The notes below the pieces were generated by a model. That model did no database searches, had not been told where the DNA came from, and saw nothing but the letters and a program-made list of their open reading frames with translations. The position numbers and the translations under genes were made by a program. This document shows positions 34,757-46,467 of a stretch of DNA of 64,000 nt, piece by piece; position 1 is the first letter of the stretch; each line of letters opens with the position of its first letter. The stretch spans positions 1 through 64,000 of the forward strand of contig NZ_CP137921.1 of assembly GCF_033708015.1 (NCBI RefSeq). The letters run 5' to 3'. The DNA is from Proteus vulgaris. Lineage in GTDB: Bacteria > Pseudomonadota > Gammaproteobacteria > Enterobacterales > Enterobacteriaceae.

Positions 34757-35371
34757 TTATCCACGGTTGAGCAGCTTGATCCCGTCCGCCCGCAGTTGAC
34801 CAACAGGGGAAATATGCCTGTACAAAGTTTGCCGGGTTATCCCAAGTTCCTGGCATAGCGTACTGACCTTTGTTTCTGATTGTCCCATTGATGCCATTGC
34901 CAGTCGCAGTTTGACTGGCGTCATTTTATAAGGTCGGCCGCCGTTCCGCCCACGGGCTCTTGCTGATGCCAGACCTGCAGTCGTTCTTTCAGCAATCAGT
35001 TCGCGCTCAAACTCCGCCAGTGCGGCAAAGATACCGAAGACAAGCTTGCCAGCGGCCGTTGTTGTGTCGATAGTCGCCCCGTGACCGGTCAGCACTTTCA
35101 GACCGGTCCCCCTCGCGGTCAGGTCGTGCGCTGTATTAATGAGATGACGAAGATCACGACCGAGGCGGTCCAGCTTCCATACGACCAGCGTGTCTCCGGG
35201 TCGTAGTGCTTTCAGACAGGCTGTAAGTCCAGGACGCTCTTCTCGTTTGCCCGATGCCCGGTCCTCATAAAAATGTGCGGCATCAACACCTGCGGCGATC
35301 AGTGCATCACGTTGTAAATCATTCGTCTGCGAACCATCCGCTTTTGACATCCGATTATATCCGATGAACAT
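34757..35371 (-). CDS. tnpR: Tn3-family serine resolvase TnpR
   Basis: A 204-residue serine recombinase. Catalytic N-domain: MFIGYNRMSKADGSQTNDLQ with the active Ser of the YxRxS class, LVVWKLDRLGRDL and FERELIAERTTAGLASARAR. C-terminal HTH: LCQELGITRQTLYRHISP. It resolves cointegrates at the res site between it and tnpA. It appears intact; the start at MFIGY follows family practice, and an upstream in-frame extension to 35425 is less likely. The matching tnpA is only a fragment, so the transposon is not autonomous. Confidence 0.88.
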   Translation of the reverse strand: MFIGYNRMSKADGSQTNDLQRDALIAAGVDAAHFYEDRASGKREERPGLTACLKALRPGDTLVVWKLDRLGRDLRHLINTAHDLTARGTGLKVLTGHGATIDTTTAAGKLVFGIFAALAEFERELIAERTTAGLASARARGRNGGRPYKMTPVKLRLAMASMGQSETKVSTLCQELGITRQTLYRHISPVGQLRADGIKLLNRG

Positions 35372-35532
35372 ATTTCCTCTGTCACATATACGTTCGATTA
35401 TGTGACATTCTGATTTGGGTACCATAATCTGTCAACGGTAGTCACATTACCCGTAATTTAAATTATGACACGTAAAGGTTCTATGTTAATGATAATGTGA
35501 CAAGCGCGTTTAAATAGGCATAAGGATCAGAG
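35372..35532. promoter_or_regulatory. Probable res site between tnpR and tnpA
   Basis: 160 bases between divergent tnpR and tnpA with AT-rich inverted elements (ATAATCTGTCAACGGTAG, GTGACATTCTG / ATAATGTGACAAG). In Tn3-family transposons this gap holds the three resolvase subsites and both promoters. Subsites were not individually resolved. Confidence 0.5.
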
Positions 35533-35696
35533 ATGCCTACTAAAAATAAGCTCCTCAGTATTCTTTCGGACGCCGAGCAGGAAGCGCTCTATGGTCTACC
35601 TGATTTCGATGATGCACAGCGGCTGGAGTTTCTGGCGCTGAATGAATATGAACTGGCGCTGGCCTGCAGTCGCCGGGGGCTTCACGCTCAAATTTA
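35533..35696 (+). pseudogene. tnpA: Tn3-family transposase tnpA, 5' fragment
   Basis: Fifty-four codons: KNKLLSILSDAEQEALYGLP, DFDDAQRLEFLALNEYELAL and RRGLHAQI, the standard N-terminus of Tn3-family transposases, cut by IS26 copy 3. Divergent from tnpR. Confidence 0.8.
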
Positions 35697-36516
35697 GGCA
35701 CTGTTGCAAAGTTAGCGATGAGGCAGCCTTTTGTCTTATTCAAAGGCCTTACATTTCAAAAACTCTGCTTACCAGGCGCATTTCGCCCAGGGGATCACCA
35801 TAATAAAATGCTGAGGCCTGGCCTTTGCGTAGTGCACGCATCACCTCAATACCTTTGATGGTGGCGTAAGCCGTCTTCATGGATTTAAATCCCAGCGTGG
35901 CGCCGATTATCCGTTTCAGTTTGCCATGATCGCATTCAATCACGTTGTTCCGGTACTTAATCTGTCGGTGTTCAACGTCAGACGGGCACCGGCCTTCGCG
36001 TTTGAGCAGAGCAAGCGCGCGACCATAGGCGGGCGCTTTATCCGTGTTGATGAATCGCGGGATCTGCCACTTCTTCACGTTGTTGAGGATTTTACCCAGA
36101 AACCGGTATGCAGCTTTGCTGTTACGACGGGAGGAGAGATAAAAATCGACAGTGCGGCCCCGGCTGTCGACGGCCCGGTACAGATACGCCCAGCGGCCAT
36201 TGACCTTCACGTAGGTTTCATCCATGTGCCACGGGCAAAGATCGGAAGGGTTACGCCAGTACCAGCGCAGCCGTTTTTCCATTTCAGGCGCATAACGCTG
36301 AACCCAGCGGTAAATCGTGGAGTGATCGACATTCACTCCGCGTTCAGCCAGCATCTCCTGCAGCTCACGGTAACTGATGCCGTATTTGCAGTACCAGCGT
36401 ACGGCCCACAGAATGATGTCACGCTGAAAATGCCGGCCTTTGAATGGGTTCATGTGCAGCTCCATCAGCAAAAGGGGATGATAAGTTTATCACCACCGAC
36501 TATTTGCAACAGTGCC
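35697..36516 (-). mobile_element. IS26: IS26 copy 3
   Basis: 820 bp, complete ends, minus orientation. The octamer on its right (AGGAAGAC, 36517-36524) equals the octamer on the left of copy 4 (46727-46734). Its left flank (CAAATTTA) has no partner. Confidence 0.97.
35749..36453 (-). CDS. tnpA: IS26 transposase
   Basis: An intact 234-residue IS6-family transposase, identical in translation to the other three copies. Same orientation as copies 2 and 4, so homologous or targeted-conservative exchange between copies 3 and 4 would excise the blaNDM-1 segment as a circle. Confidence 0.97.
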   Translation of the reverse strand: MNPFKGRHFQRDIILWAVRWYCKYGISYRELQEMLAERGVNVDHSTIYRWVQRYAPEMEKRLRWYWRNPSDLCPWHMDETYVKVNGRWAYLYRAVDSRGRTVDFYLSSRRNSKAAYRFLGKILNNVKKWQIPRFINTDKAPAYGRALALLKREGRCPSDVEHRQIKYRNNVIECDHGKLKRIIGATLGFKSMKTAYATIKGIEVMRALRKGQASAFYYGDPLGEMRLVSRVFEM

Positions 36517-36548
36517 AGGAAGACGACCTGTTCGCGATCCTCGGCTGA
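36517..36548 (+). pseudogene. groES: groES 3' fragment
   Basis: The last ten codons of groES (KEDDLFAILG, stop at 36546-36548) start exactly at the end of IS26 copy 3. Its first eight bases duplicate the eight bases before IS26 copy 4, where the 5' part of groES ends. The two parts together make a normal groES. Confidence 0.85.
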
Positions 36549-36597
36549 TCGCGCGTCGCTCCCACACATTTCTCATCCGAATAATTTTTCGAGGTAA

Positions 36598-38244
<1,647 letters not shown>

Positions 38245-38270
38245 GCCCCGCGATCCATCAAGCAAGACCA

Positions 38271-38300
38271 CAAAGCCCGGCCTCGTGCCGGGCTTTGTGC
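38271..38300 (+). terminator. Intrinsic terminator of groEL
   Basis: AAAGCCCGGC-CTCGT-GCCGGGCTTT hairpin 27 bases after groEL. Confidence 0.85.
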
Positions 38301-38432
38301 GTTCTGGCGTCCGAGGCGGGAGACTTCCTACCCGCCCCGCGGCAATGTCTGACGCGAAGATCAGAAAACGCCGATATGAACGCGTGCTCGCGGGCGCAAC
38401 CCTGAGCAGCCGTCCCTGCAACGGAGCGCTGC

Positions 38433-39962
38433 GTGCCGCGCCTGACCGCACCCCGGCGGCAGGCCGAGGTGTGCGCGCCACTGCCGGCCGCCCACGCCGC
38501 TGCGCGTTACGCGCGCCACCTGCCCGAGCGCACGCTGCTGTACGCGCTAGTGCAGGCGCACTACCCGGACTTCATCGCGCGTCTTGAGGCCGAAGACCGC
38601 CCGCTGCCCGAGTATGTGCGCGAGGAGTTCGAGACCTACCTGCGCTGCGGCGTGCTCGAGCACGGCTTCCTGCGCGTGGTCTGCGAGCACTGTCGTGCCG
38701 AGAGGCTGGTGGCGTATTCCTGCAAGAAGCGCGGGCTGTGCCCGAGCTGCGGCGCACGGCGCATGGCCGAGTCGGCGCGGCATCTGGTGGACGAGGTGTT
38801 CGGCCCGCGGCCGGTGCGGCAATGGGTGCTGAGTTTCCCGTACCCGTTGCGCTTCCTGTTCGCCAGCAAGCCTGAGGCGATCGGCCCGGTGCTGGGCATC
38901 GTGCATCGTGTGATCGCCGGTTGGCTTGCCGATCAGGCCGGCGTGCCGCGGGATACGGCGCAATGCGGCGTGGTGACCCTGATCCAGCGCTTCGGCAGCG
39001 CGCTGAATCTCAACATCCACTTCCACATGCTGTGGCTCGACGGCGTGTACGAGGACACCACCGAGCGTCCGCAGCGCAAGCCGCGCCTGCACCGCACCCG
39101 TGCGCCCACATCGGCGCAACTGACGGAACTGGCCAACACCATCGCGCATCGCGTGTGCCGGCACCTGTCGCGCCGCGGCTGGCTCGAAGGCGAAGACGAA
39201 TCCGTGTTCCTGTCCGACAGCGCGGGTAGCGACGACGGCATGGATGGGCTGCGGATGAGTTCGATGACCTACCGCATCGCCACCGGTCGCGACGCTGGCC
39301 GCAAGGTCGTCACGCTGCAAACGCTGCCTGGCGACGCCGGTCCGCTGGAGGGCGACGCCGGCAAGGTCGGCGGCTTCTCGCTGCATGCCGGCGTGGCCGC
39401 GGAAGCACACGAAAGCCACAAGCTCGAAAAGCTGTGCCGCTACATCACGCGCCCGGCGATCAGCGAGCAGCGGCTATCGATCTCGCCACAGGGCAGGGTG
39501 CGTTACCAGCTCAAGACGCCGTGGCGCAATGGCACCACGCATGTCGAATGGGATGCGGTGGACTTCATCGCCAAGCTGGCGGCACTGGTCCCGCCGCCAC
39601 GCGCGCATCTCACCCGCTTCCACGGCGTATTCGCCCCGAATGCAAACCTGCGCGCGCAGCTGACGCCCTCGGGGCGCGGCAGGCGGCCTGCGGGCGATGC
39701 GGCGCCAGTGGACGTCAGCGCCCACGACGAGCCGCGCAGCCCCGAGCAGAAGCGCCGTGCGATGAGCTGGGCGCAACGGCTCAAGCGGGTCTTTTCCATC
39801 GACATCACCACCTGCGCCCACTGCGGCGGCGCGGTGCGGATCGTCGCCAGCATCGAAGACCCCAAGGCCATTCGCGCCATCCTCGCCCACTTCGAGAAAC
39901 ACGGCGCGCTGGAGCAAGCGCACTACCGGCCCGCAGCGCGCGCCCCGCCGCCCGCCGCGTGA
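38433..39962 (+). CDS. ISCR27 rolling-circle transposase
   Basis: A 509-residue IS91-family transposase (HUH-type replicative relaxase). It has a zinc-binding CEHCRAERLVAYSCKKRGLC-PSCGARRMAES region (about 88-120), the HUH motif in NLNIHFHMLWLDGVY (about 190-205) and a C-terminal CAHCGGAVRI knuckle. The Tyr motif lies near LCRYITRPA. It aligns through its length with the ISCR2 transposase at 50129. It seems intact and complete. Confidence 0.92.
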   Translation: MPRLTAPRRQAEVCAPLPAAHAAARYARHLPERTLLYALVQAHYPDFIARLEAEDRPLPEYVREEFETYLRCGVLEHGFLRVVCEHCRAERLVAYSCKKRGLCPSCGARRMAESARHLVDEVFGPRPVRQWVLSFPYPLRFLFASKPEAIGPVLGIVHRVIAGWLADQAGVPRDTAQCGVVTLIQRFGSALNLNIHFHMLWLDGVYEDTTERPQRKPRLHRTRAPTSAQLTELANTIAHRVCRHLSRRGWLEGEDESVFLSDSAGSDDGMDGLRMSSMTYRIATGRDAGRKVVTLQTLPGDAGPLEGDAGKVGGFSLHAGVAAEAHESHKLEKLCRYITRPAISEQRLSISPQGRVRYQLKTPWRNGTTHVEWDAVDFIAKLAALVPPPRAHLTRFHGVFAPNANLRAQLTPSGRGRRPAGDAAPVDVSAHDEPRSPEQKRRAMSWAQRLKRVFSIDITTCAHCGGAVRIVASIEDPKAIRAILAHFEKHGALEQAHYRPAARAPPPAA

Positions 39963-40195
39963 TGAGGCGCCGGCCACACAGCCGGCAGCCAAGCCAGAGT
40001 CCGATCCGATGCGGCCACGACCCCGCAGGGCTGCGCTCGGCCCTGTGCCGGGATTCGGTGAGAAATGGCTACGCACTGAGCCGCTGCGTGGCCCCGCGAT
40101 GTCGAAAACCCACGCATGAACCCCCGATCTGTGCCCGATCTGTGCCCAAAGCGGCGCTTGCGCGGCCGCTTCCTACCCGCCAGACTCGCCAAAAA

Positions 40196-40218
40196 GGGCG
40201 GTTGAACTTCCTATACCC
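40196..40218 (+). other. oriIS end of ISCR27
   Basis: GGGCGGTTGAACTTCCTATA marks the replication-origin end; foreign DNA (delta-pac) starts directly after. Compare AAGGGCGTTTATTCTTCCTATACG at the ISCR2 end (51833-51856). Confidence 0.7.
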
Positions 40219-40457
40219 ATATCCCACTTTAGGTTTGGCAGCACCTTTTCAATCAGGTGGTTGTTTACACCAATCCAGCTATTGGCCAATTGAATATTGG
40301 TTTCGTCTACTTTTTTTGATTTTTTAAACAGCTTGGTAAAACCGAGTGCCAAAACAGGGGGACCATGTAAAAACGTGCTTCCTGTAATGACTGAACCAAC
40401 TGTGAGTCCTTTACTGACTTTTTGCAATAAGGATGCTTTTTTATGAGCAGTAGACAT
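40219..40457 (-). pseudogene. Truncated acyltransferase (delta-pac)
   Basis: The N-terminal ~80 codons of an Acinetobacter-type phospholipid/glycerol-phosphate acyltransferase: MSTAHKKASLLQKVSKGLTV, LHGPPVLALGFTKLF and ANSWIGVNNHLIEKVLPNLK. The 3' part is removed by the ISCR27 end. In Tn125 a truncated pac gene lies between ISCR27 and the right ISAba125, which fits. The AT-rich stretch 40458-40700 is its upstream region with no further gene. Confidence 0.75.
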
Positions 40458-40749
40458 AAATCTAACCTTGAGTGTAGAGATTTAAAAAAATGTTCCAACT
40501 ATAAACAACGGAAATTGAAATACAATTGTATATTTGAAGATGTTGACATTTTTTATGGATTTACCCATTTTCTGCAATTTTAATCCACTTTATCATAAGT
40601 GAAGCATTGGTATTTGGTGTATAAAGTTCTTAAAAACTTTTATTGAAACATATATCTCATGTTTTTAGAAATCCGATAAATTGAAAACAATGGAGGGCAG
40701 AGTAAAACTTGAAGTGCGACATAAACCACCTAATTAATTTAAAGGGTTT

Positions 40750-41684
40750 ATGGAGTATATAAAATTGTCATACCATCATCTTAACTTTGAAGATCGTACT
40801 GCATTAATGCTTGAGTCAAGAAAAGAAGGCTTTTCAGCCAGAAAATTTGCTGAACTCATTAAAAGACATCCTAGTACGATCTATCGTGAGCTTAAAAGAA
40901 ATAGCATCAATGACGTTTATCAAGCTCAATATGCTTCTGATAACACTTTTGCTAGACGTAGACGTGGTCACAGAAAACTCAAAATCGATTCAATCCTCTG
41001 GAAATTTATTGTTGAAGCGATCCGTTGTTTATGGTCTCCTCAGCAAATAGCAAAGCGTTTAAAGACATTTCCTGATTTGGATCAAACAATGAATGTAAGC
41101 CATACAACGATTTATTCAACGATACGAGCATTACCCAAGGGTGAGTTGAAAAAAGACTTATTATCCTGTCTACGTCATGAAAATAAAAAGCGAAAAGCTA
41201 ACGGTGAACCTAAAAAAGATTCTATATTACAGGATATTAAAACTATTCATGAGCGCCCAGCCGAAGTTCAAGAAAGAAAAATACCGGGTCATTGGGAAGC
41301 TGATTTAATTAAAGGTAAAGACAATAAAAGTTCGATAGCAACACTTATTGAACGAAATACACGGCTCTGTATCTTGGCAACATTACCTGATGCAAAGGCA
41401 GAATCAGTGCGCAAGGCTTTAACTGAAGCTCTGAAATATTTACCTGCAGAACTGCGTAAAACGTTGACCTATGACCGTGGACGTGAGATGTCAGAACATA
41501 AAATACTCGAAGAAGATTTAGGCATAGATGTATATTTCTGTGACCCACATTCACCCTGGCAAAAAGGCACATGCGAAAATATGAATGGTTTAATTAGGCA
41601 ATATTTACCTAAAGGGATTGATTTAAATCAGGCAGATCAGCATTATTTAAATCAAGTTGCCATGTCACTGAATACTCGTCCTAG
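40750..41684 (+). pseudogene. ISAba125 transposase, N-terminal part (split by IS5)
   Basis: 311 codons of the IS30-family transposase. An HTH lies at FSARKFAELIKRHPSTIYRE (about 30-49), and the DDE residues at GHWEADLIKGK (first Asp), LTYDRGREMSEH (second Asp) and WQKGTCENMNG (Glu). IS5 enters after NTRPR. The reading frame resumes exactly at 42883. Confidence 0.85.
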
Positions 41685-42878
<1,194 letters not shown>

Positions 42879-42882
42879 CTAG

Positions 42883-42973
42883 AAAGGCGTTAGATTGGCT
42901 TACACCATTAGAGAAATTTGCTCAGCTTGTTGATTATCATATGGCTTTTGAAACTGTCGCACCTCATGTTTGA
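42883..42973 (+). pseudogene. ISAba125 transposase, C-terminal part
   Basis: The last 30 codons (KALDWLTPLEKFAQLVDYHM, then AFETVAPHV, stop 42971-42973), in frame with the N-terminal part once IS5 and one CTAG are removed. The stop codon overlaps the -35 box of the blaNDM-1 promoter. Confidence 0.8.
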
Positions 42974-42998
42974 ATTCGCCCCATATTTTTGCTACAGT
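42970..42998 (+). promoter_or_regulatory. ISAba125-derived promoter of blaNDM-1
   Basis: -35 TTGAAT (42970-42975) lies in the ISAba125 end and -10 TACAGT (42993-42998) outside it, with a 17-bp spacer. It matches the known hybrid promoter and is untouched by IS5, which lies 90 bp upstream. Confidence 0.9.
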
Positions 42999-43028
42999 GA
43001 ACCAAATTAAGATCATCTATTTACTAGG

Positions 43029-43049
43029 CCTCGCATTTGCGGGGTTTTT
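43029..43049 (+). terminator. Terminator-like hairpin in the blaNDM-1 leader
   Basis: CCTCGC-ATTT-GCGGGG followed by TTTTTA, between the promoter and the start codon. It has the shape of a weak intrinsic terminator. Confidence 0.45.
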
Positions 43050-43073
43050 AATGCTGAATAAAAGGAAAACTTG

Positions 43074-43886
43074 ATGGAATTGCCCAATATTATGCACCCG
43101 GTCGCGAAGCTGAGCACCGCATTAGCCGCTGCATTGATGCTGAGCGGGTGCATGCCCGGTGAAATCCGCCCGACGATTGGCCAGCAAATGGAAACTGGCG
43201 ACCAACGGTTTGGCGATCTGGTTTTCCGCCAGCTCGCACCGAATGTCTGGCAGCACACTTCCTATCTCGACATGCCGGGTTTCGGGGCAGTCGCTTCCAA
43301 CGGTTTGATCGTCAGGGATGGCGGCCGCGTGCTGGTGGTCGATACCGCCTGGACCGATGACCAGACCGCCCAGATCCTCAACTGGATCAAGCAGGAGATC
43401 AACCTGCCGGTCGCGCTGGCGGTGGTGACTCACGCGCATCAGGACAAGATGGGCGGTATGGACGCGCTGCATGCGGCGGGGATTGCGACTTATGCCAATG
43501 CGTTGTCGAACCAGCTTGCCCCGCAAGAGGGGATGGTTGCGGCGCAACACAGCCTGACTTTCGCCGCCAATGGCTGGGTCGAACCAGCAACCGCGCCCAA
43601 CTTTGGCCCGCTCAAGGTATTTTACCCCGGCCCCGGCCACACCAGTGACAATATCACCGTTGGGATCGACGGCACCGACATCGCTTTTGGTGGCTGCCTG
43701 ATCAAGGACAGCAAGGCCAAGTCGCTCGGCAATCTCGGTGATGCCGACACTGAGCACTACGCCGCGTCAGCGCGCGCGTTTGGTGCGGCGTTCCCCAAGG
43801 CCAGCATGATCGTGATGAGCCATTCCGCCCCCGATAGCCGCGCCGCAATCACTCATACGGCCCGCATGGCCGACAAGCTGCGCTGA
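43074..43886 (+). CDS. blaNDM-1: NDM-1 metallo-beta-lactamase
   Basis: A 270-residue subclass B1 enzyme that hydrolyses nearly all beta-lactams except aztreonam. A lipoprotein signal has the lipobox LSGC (Cys26). Zinc ligands: HAHQD (H120, H122, D124), PGPGH (H189), FGGC (C208) and MSHSAP (H250). Residues that define variants read Val88, Asp130 and Met154, i.e. NDM-1, not NDM-4/5/7. The ATG at 43074 follows AAAAGGAAAACTTG; the first six codons and leader are known to derive from aphA6. Three bases separate it from ble. Confidence 0.98.
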
Positions 43887-43889
43887 GCC

Positions 43890-44255
43890 ATGGCTGACCA
43901 CGTCACCCCCAATCTGCCATCGCGCGATTTCGATGTGACAGAGGCGTTTTATGCGAAGCTGGGCTTTGCGACGAGTTGGAAGGATCGCGGCTGGATGATC
44001 CTGCAGCGCGGCGGTTTGCAGCTCGAATTCTTCCCCTATCCTGACCTCGACCCAGCTACGAGCTCGTTCGGCTGTTGCCTGCGGTTGGATGATCTCGATG
44101 CCATGGTGGCATTGGTGAACGCGGCGGGAGCCGAGGAAAAAAGCACCGGCTGGCCGCGCTTCAAAGCTCCGCAACTGGAGGCGAGCGGCCTGAGGATCGG
44201 CTACCTGATCGATCCCGACTGCACGCTGGTGCGGCTGATCCAGAACCCCGACTGA
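43890..44255 (+). CDS. ble-MBL: Bleomycin resistance protein BleMBL
   Basis: A 121-residue bleomycin-binding protein of the VOC/glyoxalase fold: NLPSRDFDVTEAFYAKLGFA, FEFFPYPDLDP-type core and GLRIGYLIDPDCTLVRLIQN. It sequesters bleomycin-type drugs as a dimer. Three bases after blaNDM-1, so it is co-transcribed from the ISAba125 promoter. Confidence 0.95.
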   Translation: MADHVTPNLPSRDFDVTEAFYAKLGFATSWKDRGWMILQRGGLQLEFFPYPDLDPATSSFGCCLRLDDLDAMVALVNAAGAEEKSTGWPRFKAPQLEASGLRIGYLIDPDCTLVRLIQNPD

Positions 44256-44259
44256 CCGC

Positions 44260-44898
44260 ATGCCCGCGAAAATCAAGATTTGCGGGATCAGCACACCCGA
44301 GGCGCTCGATGCGACCATCGCGGCGCGGGCGGACTATGCCGGGTTGGTGTTCTATCCAGCGTCGCCCCGTGCGGTTACGTCGAATGTCGCGGGCGCTTTG
44401 ACATCGCGCGCAGCTGGCCAGATCGCCATGGTCGGTTTGTTCGTCGATGCGGATGATGCTGTCATCGCCGACGCACTGGTGGCAGCCAAGCTGAACGCGC
44501 TGCAGCTGCACGGTTCGGAATCGCCCGAACGCGTGGCCCAGTTGCGCGCGCGGTTTGGCAAGCCGGTGTGGAAGGCGCTGCCCGTCGCCAGCGCCAGCGA
44601 TGTCGCACGCGCCGCAGCCTATGCCGGGGCGGCGGACTTGATCTTGTTCGACGCCAAGACCCCCAAAGGCGCGCTGCCCGGCGGCATGGGGTTGGCGTTC
44701 GACTGGTCGCTGCTGGCCGGATATCGCGGTGCCTTGCCGTGGGGGCTGGCAGGCGGGCTAAATCCGACGAATGTTGCCGAGGCGATTGCGCGCACCGGAG
44801 CGCCGCTGGTCGATACCTCCAGCGGCGTCGAAAGCGCGCCGGGCGTCAAGGATACCGACAAGATTACCAATTTCGCCTTTGCGGTGCGCTTGGCCTAA
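44260..44898 (+). CDS. trpF: Phosphoribosylanthranilate isomerase
   Basis: A 212-residue (beta/alpha)8 isomerase of tryptophan synthesis. KICGIS near the start holds the catalytic Cys, VGLFVDADD and LQLHGSE form the middle strands, and DLILFDAKTP-KGALPGGMG holds the catalytic Asp and phosphate loop. GGLNPTNV and VDTSSGVE close the barrel. It appears full length. In the NDM context it is a hitch-hiker of sphingomonad-like origin. Confidence 0.92.
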   Translation: MPAKIKICGISTPEALDATIAARADYAGLVFYPASPRAVTSNVAGALTSRAAGQIAMVGLFVDADDAVIADALVAAKLNALQLHGSESPERVAQLRARFGKPVWKALPVASASDVARAAAYAGAADLILFDAKTPKGALPGGMGLAFDWSLLAGYRGALPWGLAGGLNPTNVAEAIARTGAPLVDTSSGVESAPGVKDTDKITNFAFAVRLA

Positions 44899-44908
44899 AT
44901 CGCGTCGA

Positions 44909-45940
44909 TCAATAGGCGTCGTTCAGCGCAAAGATCGGCTTGCGGGTGCGCCACTGCCCTCGGGTGAAGTCGGGAAAATCTAACGTGCGATTGCCCTCAG
45001 CAATCGATTGTTCCGACAGAGGCGTGATCGCGCTCCAGGCCAGCGCGTCGTAAATGTCGATTGGCATCGGGGCCTTGGCCTTCAGCGCCTCGACAAAAGC
45101 GTGGATCACGAACCAGTCCATCCCGCCATGCCCGGCCCCTGCCGCCAGATCGGCGTAGCGTTTCCATAGCGGGTGATCGTATTTCGCAAACCAGCCCTCG
45201 GCAGGCTCCCAGCGGTGCGGCTGTGGGCTCTTGCCCTCCAGATAGATCGACTTGTTGACGTCCATCCACAGCCCCTCGGTGCCTTGCACCCGAAAGCCGA
45301 GAGAATAGGGGCGCGGCAGCGAGGTGTCGTGGCACAGCATGATCGTTTCACCATTAGTGCAGCCGATCATGGTGTTGACCACATCACCCAGTGCGAATTT
45401 CACCTCGGCGTTGGGATGATCGGCAGAGCCGTTCTTGACGACATAATCATGCAGCCCGCGCGCCTTACAGCCGAAGCCGCCAGCGCCCGCTTCGCCCGGC
45501 AACGCGACCTTCAGGGTGCGGGTCTGCGGCGGGTAGCACACGCCGGCATCGGCGCAGCCCTGGTACTTCACGGTCAGGGTGGTCGCGCTCGCGCCGGCCG
45601 CGGGCGTGCCGGTGAGGGTGCCGAGCAATTCCTTGCGGTAGGTTTCGACGTCGCCGAAGAATTCGTCGCGGTAGGCCTTGCCCTTCAGCAGCGCCATGGT
45701 CGCGCCGGTGAAGGCGGCATCGGCCTTGACCGAGGTGCGGTGCCGGTACAGGTAATAGCCGTCGGCGATCCGCCAGCGCACCTCGATGCGGTCCGGCGCG
45801 GTGGCCTGCGCGGACAGGACGAAGACCTCGTCGACCGGCGGCAGTTCGAAGTCCTGGGCGACGGCCGAGGTCGCGGGCAGCGCAAGCAGCAGGGCGAGCC
45901 CGGCCAGCCAGCGGCGCAGGCGGATCGTGGATGCGGTCAT
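44909..45940 (-). CDS. Chimeric ORF: DsbD N-domain fused to GH109-like oxidoreductase C-part
   Basis: A 343-codon open frame built of two unrelated halves. Residues 1-~155: signal peptide (LLLALPATSAVAQ) and a DsbD-alpha domain with the CADAGVCYPPQT redox pair (about 129-140). Residues ~156-343: the C-terminal half of a twin-arginine-exported Gfo/Idh/MocA-type GH109 protein (ARGLHDYVVKNGS, GGMDWFVIHAFVEALKAKAP, DIYDALAWSAITPLS). The first half matches Xanthomonas-like neighbours (cutA, groESL) and the second matches trpF's source. The join (about 45470-45490) is in frame. In Tn125 it is listed as truncated genes. Activity is unlikely but a periplasmic product is possible. Confidence 0.8.
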   Translation of the reverse strand: MTASTIRLRRWLAGLALLLALPATSAVAQDFELPPVDEVFVLSAQATAPDRIEVRWRIADGYYLYRHRTSVKADAAFTGATMALLKGKAYRDEFFGDVETYRKELLGTLTGTPAAGASATTLTVKYQGCADAGVCYPPQTRTLKVALPGEAGAGGFGCKARGLHDYVVKNGSADHPNAEVKFALGDVVNTMIGCTNGETIMLCHDTSLPRPYSLGFRVQGTEGLWMDVNKSIYLEGKSPQPHRWEPAEGWFAKYDHPLWKRYADLAAGAGHGGMDWFVIHAFVEALKAKAPMPIDIYDALAWSAITPLSEQSIAEGNRTLDFPDFTRGQWRTRKPIFALNDAY

Positions 45941-45944
45941 TGGC

Positions 45945-46274
45945 TCAGTTTACCGGTCGGCTCTCGGCGGCCAGCCATTGCAGGTATTCGGGCAGGCCGG
46001 ACGCGGCTTCGACCGCGAGCAGCTCCGGGAGTTCGTAGGGATGCAGTTGGCGCAGGCGTTCCTGCAGGGCGGGGTAGGCCTCGGCACTGGTCTTGACCAG
46101 CAGCAGGACCTCGGCCGCGGCCTCGACCTTGCGTTGCCAGCGATAGACCGAACGCAGGCCGGGCAGGAGGTTGACGCAGGCGGCCAGGCGCTCGGCCACC
46201 AGCGCGGTGGCGATGCGCTCGGCGCTGTCGGCGTCGGGACAGGTGCAGAAGCAGATCAGGGCGCTCACCGGCAT
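45945..46274 (-). CDS. cutA1: CutA divalent-cation tolerance protein
   Basis: A 109-residue trimeric CutA1 protein: FCTCPDADSAERIATALVAE, LAACVNLLPGLRSVYRWQ, EVLLLVKTSAEAYPAL and HPYELPELLAV. The start at 46274 was chosen by family length; an open extension upstream is not conserved. It ends five bases before the chimeric dsbD gene, in the same operon orientation. Called dct in Tn125 maps. Confidence 0.92.
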   Translation of the reverse strand: MPVSALICFCTCPDADSAERIATALVAERLAACVNLLPGLRSVYRWQRKVEAAAEVLLLVKTSAEAYPALQERLRQLHPYELPELLAVEAASGLPEYLQWLAAESRPVN

Positions 46275-46467
46275 AGGGTAGCGGCTGCCCCGATCCGGCG
46301 GGCCTGGCGGACATCCGCGTGCGGCCCTTGAAAGTCGGCGGGCCCGCCCCATCTCGGTGGCATGCCGGGTTCGCCCGGTTCTGTTGTCCGCGGTTTGGCA
46401 CTCGCTTCGCGCGACTGCTAAAATCGCCGGGTTTTTCCACGTCAATCAACCATTTACCGAGGTTGCC

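Larger units (their letters stand above)
38310..40218 (+). mobile_element. ISCR27: ISCR27 (IS91-like)
   Basis: A common-region element with a transposase and a right end at GGGCGGTTGAACTTCCTATA (40196-40215), which shares the GGGCG..CTTCCTATA core with the ISCR2 end in this window. The left limit after the groEL terminator is approximate. It lies between groEL and delta-pac as in Tn125. Confidence 0.8.

Noticed and set aside
43071..43073. TTG codon giving blaNDM-1 one extra Met (271 residues)
   Set aside because: The known NDM-1 start MELPNIM begins at ATG 43074 with a proper ribosome-site distance, giving the usual 270 residues.
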